Assembly (NCBI RefSeq): GCF_004135585.1
Contig: NZ_CP035501.1
Coordinates: forward strand, 855,001-919,000
Direction: 5' to 3'
DNA length: 64,000 nucleotides
From: Sphingosinicella sp. BN140058
GTDB taxonomy: Bacteria; Pseudomonadota; Alphaproteobacteria; Sphingomonadales; Sphingomonadaceae
Shown: in pieces, positions 9,965-17,627 of the stretch
Layout: every line of letters starts with the position of its first letter
Position numbering within the stretch: position 1 is the first letter of the stretch
Notes under the pieces: generated by a model
Told to the model about the DNA's origin: nothing
Databases searched by the model: none
What the model saw: the letters and a program-made list of their open reading frames with translations, nothing else
Program-made: the position numbers and the translations under genes

Positions 9965-12889
9965 ATGTCCGAGAAACCCGAAACCACCCCGCAGGATTGG
10001 CGCGACACGGTCTTCCTGCCGAAGACCGATTTCCCGATGAAAGCCGGCCTTGCCCAGAAGGAGCCGGCCATCCTCTCGCGCTGGGCCGAGGAAGGTCTCT
10101 ATCAGCGCCTCCGCGAGGCCCGCGCCGGGCGCGAGCGCTTCATTCTCCACGACGGCCCGCCGTACGCCAATGGCGACATCCACATGGGCCATGCGATGAA
10201 CAAGATCCTCAAGGACATCATCGTCCGCTCCCAGTCGCTGCTCGGCAAGGATGCGCCCTATGTCCCGGGATGGGACTGTCATGGCCTGCCGATCGAGTGG
10301 AAGATCGAGGAGCAATATCGCAAGAAGAAGCTCGACAAGGATGCGGTTCCGCCGCGCGAGTTCCGCGCTGAATGCCGGGCCTATGCCGAGAAGTGGGTCG
10401 GCATCCAGGCCGAACAGTTTCAGCGCCTGGGCGTGATGGGCGAGTGGGACAATCCCTATCTCACCATGAAGTTCGAGGCCGAGGCCAAGATCGTCGAGGA
10501 ACTGCTCAAATTCGCCGAGAGCGGCCAGCTCTATCGCGGGGCCAAGCCCGTGATGTGGTCGCCGGTCGAAAAGACCGCGCTCGCCGAAGCCGAAGTCGAA
10601 TATGAGGAGATCACCTCGACCCAGATCGACGTCGGCTTCGAGATCGTCGAAAGCCCGGTTGACGCGCTGGTCGGCGCTCAAGCGGTGATCTGGACGACGA
10701 CACCGTGGACGATCCCGGTCAACCAGGCTCTCGCTTATGGCCCGGAGATCACCTACGCCCTCGTCGAAGCCGGCAGCCGCAAGCTGCTGATTGCGGAAGA
10801 CCTGCTCGGCGCCTTTGCCGCGCGCCTCGGCGAAGAGGTAAAGACGACCGGCGTACAGCTGCGCGGCGCCGATCTCGCCGGCACCGTCGTCCGCCACCCG
10901 ATGCATGCACTCGGCGGATTCTTCGCCCGGCCGCGGCCGATGCTTGCCGGCGACTTCGTCACGACCGACGCCGGCACCGGCCTCGTTCACATGTCGCCCG
11001 ATCACGGCGAGGACGATTTCCTGCTCTGCAAGGCGCACGGCATCGATCCGGTGTTCGCGGTCACGGACGACGGCCGCTATCGCGAGGATTGGGGCTGGCT
11101 TCCCGGCGGCGGCAGCGTGATCAATCCCAAGTTCAACGCACCCGACGGCCCGATCTGCTCGGACCTGCGCGACACCGGCGCGTTGCTCGCCGCCTCTGCC
11201 GACTTCCGCCATTCCTATCCGCACAGCTGGCGCTCCAAGGCGAAGATCATTTTCCGCTGCACGCCGCAATGGTTCATCCCGATGGACGGCACAGGGGGAA
11301 GTCCGAAACCCGTTCGGGCTGAGCCTGTCGAAGCCCTTTCTTCGACTTCCGCCGAGCAGCAAGAATCGGATGGCCTTCGACAGGCTCAGGCCGATCGGAG
11401 CGCAGCGGAACAGCGGGCCAGCGGCAACGGGACCCTCCGTCAGATCGCTCTCTCCGCGATCGACGAAACCCGCTGGGTGCCGGAAAAGGCGAAGAACCGG
11501 ATCAGCGCGATGGTCGAGGGCCGTCCGGACTGGGTGATCAGCCGCCAGCGCGCCTGGGGCGTGCCGATCGCGCTCTACGTCCATCGCCAGACCGGCGAAT
11601 ATCTGCGCGACGCCGCCGTCAATTCCCGCATCATCCGCGCCTTTCACGAAGGCGGCGCCGACGCGTGGTTCAGCGCCGACCACCAGGCCCTGCTCGGCAG
11701 CGGCTACCGGCTCGAAGACTATGAGCCGATCGTCGACATTCTCGACGTCTGGTTCGATTCCGGATCGACCCACAGCTACGTCGTCGAGGCGCGCTACGGC
11801 GAAGGCACCCGCGCCAATCTCTATATCGAAGGATCGGATCAGCATCGCGGCTGGTTCCAGTCGTCCTTGCTCGAAAGCTGCGGCACCCGTGGCCACGCGC
11901 CCTACGACGCGGTCCTCACCCACGGCTTCGCGCTCGATCAGAATGCGCGCAAGATGTCGAAAAGCCTCGGCAACGTCGTCGACCCGCTGGCGATCATCCG
12001 GGAAAGCGGCGCCGACATCCTCCGCCTCTGGGTCGCCTCGACCGACTATTTCGAGGATGTTCGCATCGGCAAGGAAGTGCTCGCGGGCACCGGCGACGCC
12101 TATCGCAAGCTCAGGAACACCTTCCGCTACCTGCTCGGCGCTCTCGCCGACTTCGACGAGAGCGAGCGCGTCGCCGTCGCCGAGATGCCGGAGCTCGAGC
12201 GCTGGGTTCTCCATCGCCTCGCGGCGATCGACGCCGAGCTGAAGGAGGCGGTGAACGGCTTCGAGTTCAATCGTTACTCGCGGCTGCTCACCGGCTTTGC
12301 CAACGACGAACTGTCCGCATTCTTCTTCGATATCCGCAAGGACGTGCTCTATTGCGATATCGGACCCAAGCTGCCGCAGGGATCGATCACCCGCCGTGCC
12401 TATCGGACGGTCCTCGACACGGTCTTCCACGCGTTGGTGCGGTGGCTGGCGCCGGTGCTCAGCTTCACCACCGAGGAAGTCTGGGGTACGCGTTACCAGC
12501 AGGACGGCTCCGTCCACCTGCTGGAATGGCCCGAGATCGATGCCGCGTGGCGCGATGACGCGCTGAACGCCAAGTGGCAGCAGATCGCAGCGACTCGCCA
12601 GCGCGTGACCGAAGCGATCGAACCGCTGCGCCGCGGCAAGGAGATCGGATCAAGTCTCGAAGCCGACATCGTTGCCCGGGTATCGAGCGACGCGCTCGCG
12701 ACCGCCCTGGCGTCGATCGACTTCGCCGAAATCTGCATCGTTTCGTCGGCGAAGGTCGAGACGGGCGAAGACGCCGTGACAGTGACGCGCACCGACAAGG
12801 AAAAGTGCGGCCGCTGCTGGCGCTATCTGCCCGAGGTCGTCGAAGAAGGCGCGCTGTGCGGGCGCTGCGAAGAGGTGGTGAATGGCTGA
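9965..12889 (+). CDS. ileS: Isoleucyl-tRNA synthetase with in-frame repeat insertion
   Basis: Charges tRNA-Ile. Signatures: YANGDIHMGHAMNK (HMGH 73-76), WDCHGLPIEWK, the CP1 editing region, KMSKSLGNVVDP, and a C-terminal zinc ribbon (CGRCWRY and CGRCEEVV). About 974 residues, slightly long. Between WFIPMD and TLRQIALSAIDETRWVPEK lies an extra stretch of roughly 40 residues (PVRAEPVEALSS ... GLRQAQADRS) that is the translation of a palindromic repeat also found outside genes at 32619 and 41501. It sits just after the editing domain rejoins the catalytic core. Another in-frame ATG at 9941 is possible; neither start has a clear ribosome site. The stop overlaps the lspA start by 8 bases. Confidence 0.95.
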   Translation: MSEKPETTPQDWRDTVFLPKTDFPMKAGLAQKEPAILSRWAEEGLYQRLREARAGRERFILHDGPPYANGDIHMGHAMNKILKDIIVRSQSLLGKDAPYVPGWDCHGLPIEWKIEEQYRKKKLDKDAVPPREFRAECRAYAEKWVGIQAEQFQRLGVMGEWDNPYLTMKFEAEAKIVEELLKFAESGQLYRGAKPVMWSPVEKTALAEAEVEYEEITSTQIDVGFEIVESPVDALVGAQAVIWTTTPWTIPVNQALAYGPEITYALVEAGSRKLLIAEDLLGAFAARLGEEVKTTGVQLRGADLAGTVVRHPMHALGGFFARPRPMLAGDFVTTDAGTGLVHMSPDHGEDDFLLCKAHGIDPVFAVTDDGRYREDWGWLPGGGSVINPKFNAPDGPICSDLRDTGALLAASADFRHSYPHSWRSKAKIIFRCTPQWFIPMDGTGGSPKPVRAEPVEALSSTSAEQQESDGLRQAQADRSAAEQRASGNGTLRQIALSAIDETRWVPEKAKNRISAMVEGRPDWVISRQRAWGVPIALYVHRQTGEYLRDAAVNSRIIRAFHEGGADAWFSADHQALLGSGYRLEDYEPIVDILDVWFDSGSTHSYVVEARYGEGTRANLYIEGSDQHRGWFQSSLLESCGTRGHAPYDAVLTHGFALDQNARKMSKSLGNVVDPLAIIRESGADILRLWVASTDYFEDVRIGKEVLAGTGDAYRKLRNTFRYLLGALADFDESERVAVAEMPELERWVLHRLAAIDAELKEAVNGFEFNRYSRLLTGFANDELSAFFFDIRKDVLYCDIGPKLPQGSITRRAYRTVLDTVFHALVRWLAPVLSFTTEEVWGTRYQQDGSVHLLEWPEIDAAWRDDALNAKWQQIAATRQRVTEAIEPLRRGKEIGSSLEADIVARVSSDALATALASIDFAEICIVSSAKVETGEDAVTVTRTDKEKCGRCWRYLPEVVEEGALCGRCEEVVNG
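11310..11398 (+). repeat. Palindromic repeat (REP-like), copy 1, inside ileS
   Basis: First arm CCGTTCGGGCTGAGCCTGTC (11310-11329, running on to GAAGCCC), second arm GGCCTTCGACAGGCTCAGGC (from 11372). The arms are imperfect inverted repeats around a central spacer of about 35 bases. Copies 2 and 3 lie at 32619 and 41501. Here the element is read in the ileS frame without a stop. Confidence 0.9.
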
Positions 12890-13412
12890 GCTGAGTGCGG
12901 CGGACCGGGAGCGCATACAGCGCAACCGCAAGCTGGGTATGACCATCGCCGCCACCGTTCTGCTGCTCGATCAGGCAAGCAAATGGATCGTCACCTACGT
13001 CCTCCAGCTGCAGCAGCAGGTGGTGATCACCCTGGCGCCGATATTCGATCTGCGCTGGGTCGAGAATCGCGGCGTGTCGATGGGCTTCCTGACCGCGGGC
13101 AGTCCGCTGGAGCGCTGGCTGCTGGTGGCGATGACGGGGGCGATCTCGATCTTCGTCGTGACCTGGATGTGGCGCGAACGCCGGCGCGACGATGCGATCG
13201 CCCTCGCCTTCGTGCTCGGCGGCGCGCTCGGCAACATCATCGATCGCATTCGGCTCGGCTACGTCGTCGATTTCGCCGATCTGCATTTCGGCGACATCCA
13301 TCCCTTTTTGGTCTTCAATGTCGGCGATGCAGCCATTACCATCGGCGTCCTGTTATTGTTGGTCCGCGCGCTGTTGACGCGCGACCGTACGCCCGCCCCG
13401 GAGGACAAGTGA
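12882..13412 (+). CDS. lspA: Lipoprotein signal peptidase
   Basis: Inner-membrane aspartic protease (signal peptidase II) that cuts the signal peptide in front of the lipid-modified Cys of prolipoproteins. It has four predicted membrane segments (about 18-38, 80-98, 106-122, 142-164). Catalytic aspartates are Asp130 (GYVVDFADLHF) and Asp149 (FNVGDAAIT), 19 residues apart as in known LspA, with GNIIDRIRLG before them. The start overlaps the ileS stop by 8 bases. The following gene encodes a lipoprotein substrate of this type of enzyme. Confidence 0.96.
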   Translation: MAELSAADRERIQRNRKLGMTIAATVLLLDQASKWIVTYVLQLQQQVVITLAPIFDLRWVENRGVSMGFLTAGSPLERWLLVAMTGAISIFVVTWMWRERRRDDAIALAFVLGGALGNIIDRIRLGYVVDFADLHFGDIHPFLVFNVGDAAITIGVLLLLVRALLTRDRTPAPEDK

Positions 13413-13414
13413 AC

Positions 13415-13831
13415 ATGCGTAAGATCAACATCGCCCTCGCGGTCATGGCGGGAAGCCTTGCTCTCGCCGGCTGCGGCTCGAGCGGCGTCCTCGGTCGCGA
13501 GCGCCCCGACGAGTTTGCGGTTGCCCGCAACGCGCCGCTGGTCATCCCGCCGGATTACTCGCTGGTGCCGCCGCGCGCCGGCGAACCGGCCCCGACCGGC
13601 GCCGACGCACGCACCCAGGCGCTCGAAGCTTTGTTCGGCGGCCCGGCGCCGCGCAGCGATGCCGAGCGCCAGCTGCTCAATCAGGCCGGGACTGCCAACA
13701 CCGCCATCGGCGCGCGCTCGGTGGCCGGCGACCCGGGAACAAATGTCGTCGACAAGGGCGCGACCACCCAGACGATCCTCAACTCGCCGTCGGGTGCCGG
13801 GCGCGACGCGACCGTCACCACGCCGCAATAA
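13415..13831 (+). CDS. Small lipoprotein, DUF3035-type
   Basis: A 138-residue protein with a short lipoprotein signal (LALAGC, Cys20), then DEFAVARNAPLVIPPDYSL, the pattern I recall for DUF3035 proteins. The rest is Ala/Gly/Pro-rich and low in structure. Function unknown; it should be anchored in the membrane after LspA processing. GGAGG stands about 10 bases before the ATG. The gene starts 2 bases after the lspA stop and is the last gene of the operon, followed by a strong terminator. Confidence 0.85.
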   Translation: MRKINIALAVMAGSLALAGCGSSGVLGRERPDEFAVARNAPLVIPPDYSLVPPRAGEPAPTGADARTQALEALFGGPAPRSDAERQLLNQAGTANTAIGARSVAGDPGTNVVDKGATTQTILNSPSGAGRDATVTTPQ

Positions 13832-13866
13832 GCCGTCGCTTCGCGCCGGGAGGCGCGCAGCTCGCT

Positions 13867-13906
13867 CGAAAAGGGCGGAAGTGCAGGCGCGCTTCCGCCC
13901 TTTTCG
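13867..13906 (+). terminator. Rho-independent terminator after the ileS-lspA operon
   Basis: Perfect 15-bp stem CGAAAAGGGCGGAAG / CTTCCGCCCTTTTCG with a 10-base loop. The A-rich base and the TTTT on the descending arm fit a terminator on the + strand. Confidence 0.85.
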
Positions 13907-13957
13907 CGTCCGCATTGACCATTCCTTAGCGGTCGCCGGCATAAAGCGGCCGCTGCA

Positions 13958-14314
13958 ATGACGCCGCAGATCGCCCCCTTCCTGACCGGTGCCGCCGATG
14001 CCGGCGCCGAAGTGACCCAGCTCCGTCAGGTTCTCGCCCTGGTCGAGGAGATCGCAGGACGCACCCCGACCCGACTCGATACCAACATCCTCGATGAAGC
14101 CGCCCGGGTCAGCGCGGCTTACGGTAACGCGCTGCCGATCGTTCAGAAGAGGTTCGATGCGCTCGCCACCCACACGGCGACCTGGGCGGCGGCGGGCGTG
14201 TCGGCGCTGATGAAGATCAGCGAGGCCGAACGCCCGACCGGACCCGCCGCCGCGCGGCTCGCCGACGAATTGCGCAAGGCGTTGTCGCGGCTCGGCGAGA
14301 TCGTCTCGGCCTAA
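13958..14314 (+). CDS. Conserved hypothetical protein, helical
   Basis: A 118-residue protein without signal or membrane segment. The sequence is rich in Ala and Leu and appears almost all alpha-helical (LRQVLALVEEIAGRT, AARLADELRKALSRLG). No known motif is seen and I do not recognise a family. It overlaps the stop of the convergent MscS gene by 4 bases. It lies just after the terminator, so it probably has its own promoter. Confidence 0.6.
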   Translation: MTPQIAPFLTGAADAGAEVTQLRQVLALVEEIAGRTPTRLDTNILDEAARVSAAYGNALPIVQKRFDALATHTATWAAAGVSALMKISEAERPTGPAAARLADELRKALSRLGEIVSA

Positions 14315-15597
14315 TTCGGTGCGCCGCTGCCGGACGGCGGCACCGGCCATTCCTTCACCCTGATGTCGCGCTGGGGGAACGGCAGCTCGATTCCGTTTTC
14401 CTTGAACAGAACCCACAGGCGGTTGAGGATCTCGGATCGGACGCTGCCGATCCCGGCTTCGGGATCCTTCAGCCAGATCAGAATGTCGTGAGTGACGCTA
14501 TTCTCGCCGAAGCCGGTCAGCCAGACCTTCGGTCCCGGCGCATCGAGCACGCGGTCCGAGGCAGCCGCAGCTTCGACCATCAGCCTCTGCGCAAGATCCA
14601 GATCGCAGCTATAGGCGACGCCGACCGGGATGTGCACGCGCACGTCACGGCTGGAATACGACCAGTTCTCGACTTCCTGGGTCATCAGATTCTCGTTCGG
14701 AATCAGATGCTCCTTGCCGTCGCGGGTGACGATGGAGACCGCGCGTACGCCGATTTTGTTGATCCGGCCGACGGCTTCGCCGATCACGATGACGTCGCCC
14801 GGCTTGATCGATCGATCCATCAGCAGGATGATTCCCGCCATCAAATTGCCGAACGTCTTTTGGAGGCCGAAGCCGATCGCCAGGCCGAACGCACCGGAGA
14901 AGACGGTGAGCGCGGTCAGATCGATGCCGAGCACATCGATCCCGATGAAGAAGGCGGCGATGACGAGCGCCACGGAGGCGAGCTTCTGCGCGAGCAATTG
15001 CTGGGTCGGATCGAAGCCCGAAGCCCTGCGGATCGAAGTGCCGACGATCCGATTGAGCAGTTTCACGATTGCGTAGAGCGCCGCGACGGTCACAGCGATC
15101 TGGATCAGGCTGAGCAGCGAGAAGCGCATGCTGCCGGCATCGAAGCCGACCCGGTTCAACGTGTCGGTGATCGGTTTGAGGCCGCCGACAGCGCGGGTGA
15201 GCAAGGCGACGAAGGTGACCCCGGCGAGTACCAGGGCGACCAGCCGCGGCATTGCCAAGCCGCGAAGGATGCCGAGCACGAACAGCGCGCAGCCGGCCGC
15301 AATGGCGATGCCAAGAACGATCGCGCCCAGGGGCCGCCACGCATCCGCGTTGAGGATGATTGCGATCAGAATGGCGAAGATCAGGTAGCGGCTGAGATCG
15401 CACATGCGCGGCCCCAGCGTCTCTCCGCGGGCGCCGGCCCGCTGTTCGAAGAAGTCCGCGAGCCGAGGACCGAGGCCCCGAGACAGGAAATGTGCTGCCA
15501 CCCAGGCGAAGGCCGCGGCGGCGATCGCCGCGGCAGCGATGATCCAGTCGGAGCCGGTTGGCCAGGTCACGCCCAGGCCCCCCAGCCAGCTCCTCAT
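14311..15597 (-). CDS. Small-conductance mechanosensitive channel (MscS family)
   Basis: Inner-membrane channel that opens under membrane tension and releases solutes on osmotic downshock. 428 residues: several N-terminal membrane segments, then the pore helix and beta domain: LTVFSGAFGLAIGFGLQKTF, GNLMAGIILLMDRSIKPGDV and VIPNENL-like (HLIPNENLMTQEVENWS). The C-terminal alpha-beta domain ends near FPQRDIRVKEW. ATG at 15597 is chosen because it overlaps the metC stop by 4 bases (ATGA), so it is the last gene of sseA-metC-mscS. Confidence 0.92.
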   Translation of the reverse strand: MRSWLGGLGVTWPTGSDWIIAAAAIAAAAFAWVAAHFLSRGLGPRLADFFEQRAGARGETLGPRMCDLSRYLIFAILIAIILNADAWRPLGAIVLGIAIAAGCALFVLGILRGLAMPRLVALVLAGVTFVALLTRAVGGLKPITDTLNRVGFDAGSMRFSLLSLIQIAVTVAALYAIVKLLNRIVGTSIRRASGFDPTQQLLAQKLASVALVIAAFFIGIDVLGIDLTALTVFSGAFGLAIGFGLQKTFGNLMAGIILLMDRSIKPGDVIVIGEAVGRINKIGVRAVSIVTRDGKEHLIPNENLMTQEVENWSYSSRDVRVHIPVGVAYSCDLDLAQRLMVEAAAASDRVLDAPGPKVWLTGFGENSVTHDILIWLKDPEAGIGSVRSEILNRLWVLFKENGIELPFPQRDIRVKEWPVPPSGSGAPN

Positions 15598-16781
15598 GCC
15601 GACGCCCCGTAACGCGCCAGGCCCCGGGCAAGATCTTCGATCAGATCGTCCACATCTTCCAGGCCGATATGGAGCCGCACGCGCGGACCCTCCGCCTGCC
15701 AACGCGACGCCGTACGGATCCGCTCCGCATCCGCCGGTGTCGCCAGGCTCTCGAACCCGCCCCAGCTATAGCCTATGCCGAAATGCTCGAGGCCGTCGAT
15801 CAGGGCATCGCGCGCGTCCGCGTCGCCGCCCTTGAGCTCGAAGGCGAACAGGCCGGAGGCACCCTTGAAATCCCGCACCCAATGTTCGTGCCCCGGGCAA
15901 TCGGCAAAGGCGGGATGCAGGATCCGTGAGACCTGCGGCTGCGCCTGCAGCCACTGGGCGACCTTGAGGGCACTCTGTTGATGCTGCCTGAGTCGCACGC
16001 CAAGGGTCCGAAGCCCCCGCGTGGCGAGATAGGCATCATCGGGTCCGACATGCTGGCCGAAAACCTGGCTGGTCCGCTCGATTCGCGGCCACCAGCGGGC
16101 ATTGGCGGTCACCGTACCGATCATCGCATCGGCGTGGCCGACGATATATTTGGTCGCGGCGAGGATCGAGATATCCACGCCGGCGCTCAGCGCCTGGAAG
16201 AAGACGGGGGTGGCCCAGGTATTGTCGATCAGGGTGACGAGGCCTCGCGCCTTGGCGATCTCGCAGATGCCTGGCACGTCCTGGATTTCGAAGCTCAAGG
16301 ATCCCGGGCTTTCAAGGAAGATCGCCTTGGTGCGATCACCGATCAGCGTCTCGATCCCGCGGCCGATCATCGGATCGTAATAGGTCACCGCGACCCCCAT
16401 CGGCTTCAGCACGGTGTCGCAGAAGATCCGGGTCGGCGCGTAGGCGCTGTCGACCATCAGGATCTCGTCCCCTGGCGACAGCACGGCCATCAGCGCGATC
16501 GCCACGGCGGCAGAGCCGGACGGGAACAGCCGGGTTCCCGCGGCACCCGGCTCGATCCCGGTAAGCGCCTCGGCCAGCGCCCATTGGGTGGGGGTGCCGT
16601 TTCGCCCATATTGCAGGCGTCCATGACGCGGCGGGTTGGACGCCTCCATCTCCGCAACGCTGTCGAACAACATCGTCGAGGCACGCCACACCGGCGGATT
16701 GACGATGCCGGTGGTCCATTCGGGTTTGCGGCCGCCCTCGACGATCATCGTGTCGGGACGGCGCCTGCGGGCGTCGGTCAT
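15594..16781 (-). CDS. metC: Cystathionine beta-lyase
   Basis: PLP enzyme of the Cys/Met metabolism family; splits cystathionine to homocysteine, pyruvate and ammonia. 395 residues. Visible: YGRNGTPTQWALAEAL, PSGSAAVAIALMAVL, DNTWATP (Asp186 binding the PLP ring nitrogen), AATKYIVGHADAM with Lys211 for the Schiff base, and FGWGGFES-like GYSWGGFESLATP. That last motif favours a beta-lyase over gamma-synthase. The start at 16781 overlaps the sseA stop (ATGA) and the stop overlaps mscS. The link with a sulfurtransferase fits sulfur amino acid metabolism. Confidence 0.92.
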   Translation of the reverse strand: MTDARRRRPDTMIVEGGRKPEWTTGIVNPPVWRASTMLFDSVAEMEASNPPRHGRLQYGRNGTPTQWALAEALTGIEPGAAGTRLFPSGSAAVAIALMAVLSPGDEILMVDSAYAPTRIFCDTVLKPMGVAVTYYDPMIGRGIETLIGDRTKAIFLESPGSLSFEIQDVPGICEIAKARGLVTLIDNTWATPVFFQALSAGVDISILAATKYIVGHADAMIGTVTANARWWPRIERTSQVFGQHVGPDDAYLATRGLRTLGVRLRQHQQSALKVAQWLQAQPQVSRILHPAFADCPGHEHWVRDFKGASGLFAFELKGGDADARDALIDGLEHFGIGYSWGGFESLATPADAERIRTASRWQAEGPRVRLHIGLEDVDDLIEDLARGLARYGASA

Positions 16782-17614
16782 CCAGTTTCCTTCGGTGTCT
16801 CGGGGTCGGCGCCCCATTCGGACCAGCTGCCGTCGTAGAGCAGCACGTCCTCCTTGCCGAGCAGATGCGCTCCGAACAGCAATACGGCTGCGGTCACTCC
16901 CGATCCGCACGTGGTGACCATCGGCTTCGACAGATCCACCCCCGCGGCATCGAAGGCGGCGCGAAGTGCTGTCCCCCTCTTCCAGCTTTGATCGGGATTG
17001 AACAAATTGCCTTGAGGCAGATTGCGCGATCCGGGGATGTGGCCCGACGCCATGCCAGGCCGGGGCTCCGGCTCCGCGCCGCTGAAGCGACCGGCGCCAC
17101 GCGCATCGACGATCTCATGGGATCCGGTGCCGATCAGCGACAGGAGCAGCCTCTTGTCGGCAACGCGGCCGCCGCGGAATCGCGGCGTGAAGTGACCGTG
17201 GCGGCGCGAAGGCGCCCCGCCTTCCAGCGGGCGTCCTTCCGCCTTCCACTTCTGCAAACCGCCATCGAGGATCGCGACCTGCCGAACGCCGAACAGCCGC
17301 AACATCCACCAGGCCCGGGCGGCGCTGTGCAGCGGGCTGTTGTCATAGAGGACGACGCGCTGCCCGTCGCGAACCCCGAGTGCCTGCATCCGGCTCGCGA
17401 GCTTGGCCTCGCTCGGCAGCATGTGGGGAATCGGATTGGCGGTGTCCGAAACCTCCTCCAGGTCCAGGAAGACGGCGCCGGGAATATGCTCCGCCGCGTG
17501 CTCGGCGCGGGGATTGCGAGGATCTCCCGGCAACAACAGGGTTGCGTCGAGGATCGCGAGATCGGACGCGCCGAGCTCTTGCGCCAGCCATTCCGTCGAA
17601 ACGAGCGATTCCAT
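16778..17614 (-). CDS. sseA: 3-mercaptopyruvate sulfurtransferase
   Basis: Two-domain rhodanese-type enzyme of 278 residues that transfers sulfur from 3-mercaptopyruvate to thiols or cyanide. The inactive N-terminal rhodanese repeat (5-130) includes LYDNSPLHSAARAWWML. The active C-terminal repeat (150-278) has the loop TTCGSGVTA with catalytic Cys236; CGSGxTA separates it from thiosulfate sulfurtransferases. First gene of the three-gene run sseA-metC-mscS with 4-base overlaps. Confidence 0.94.
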   Translation of the reverse strand: MESLVSTEWLAQELGASDLAILDATLLLPGDPRNPRAEHAAEHIPGAVFLDLEEVSDTANPIPHMLPSEAKLASRMQALGVRDGQRVVLYDNSPLHSAARAWWMLRLFGVRQVAILDGGLQKWKAEGRPLEGGAPSRRHGHFTPRFRGGRVADKRLLLSLIGTGSHEIVDARGAGRFSGAEPEPRPGMASGHIPGSRNLPQGNLFNPDQSWKRGTALRAAFDAAGVDLSKPMVTTCGSGVTAAVLLFGAHLLGKEDVLLYDGSWSEWGADPETPKETG

Positions 17615-17627
17615 GGTCCCTGGCTCC

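Noticed and set aside
8843..12517. Very long open frame (1224 codons) on the minus strand opposite ribF, the GDPD gene and ileS
   Set aside because: It mirrors the codon structure of GC-rich genes on the other strand, has no family-like motifs, and spans several confirmed genes.
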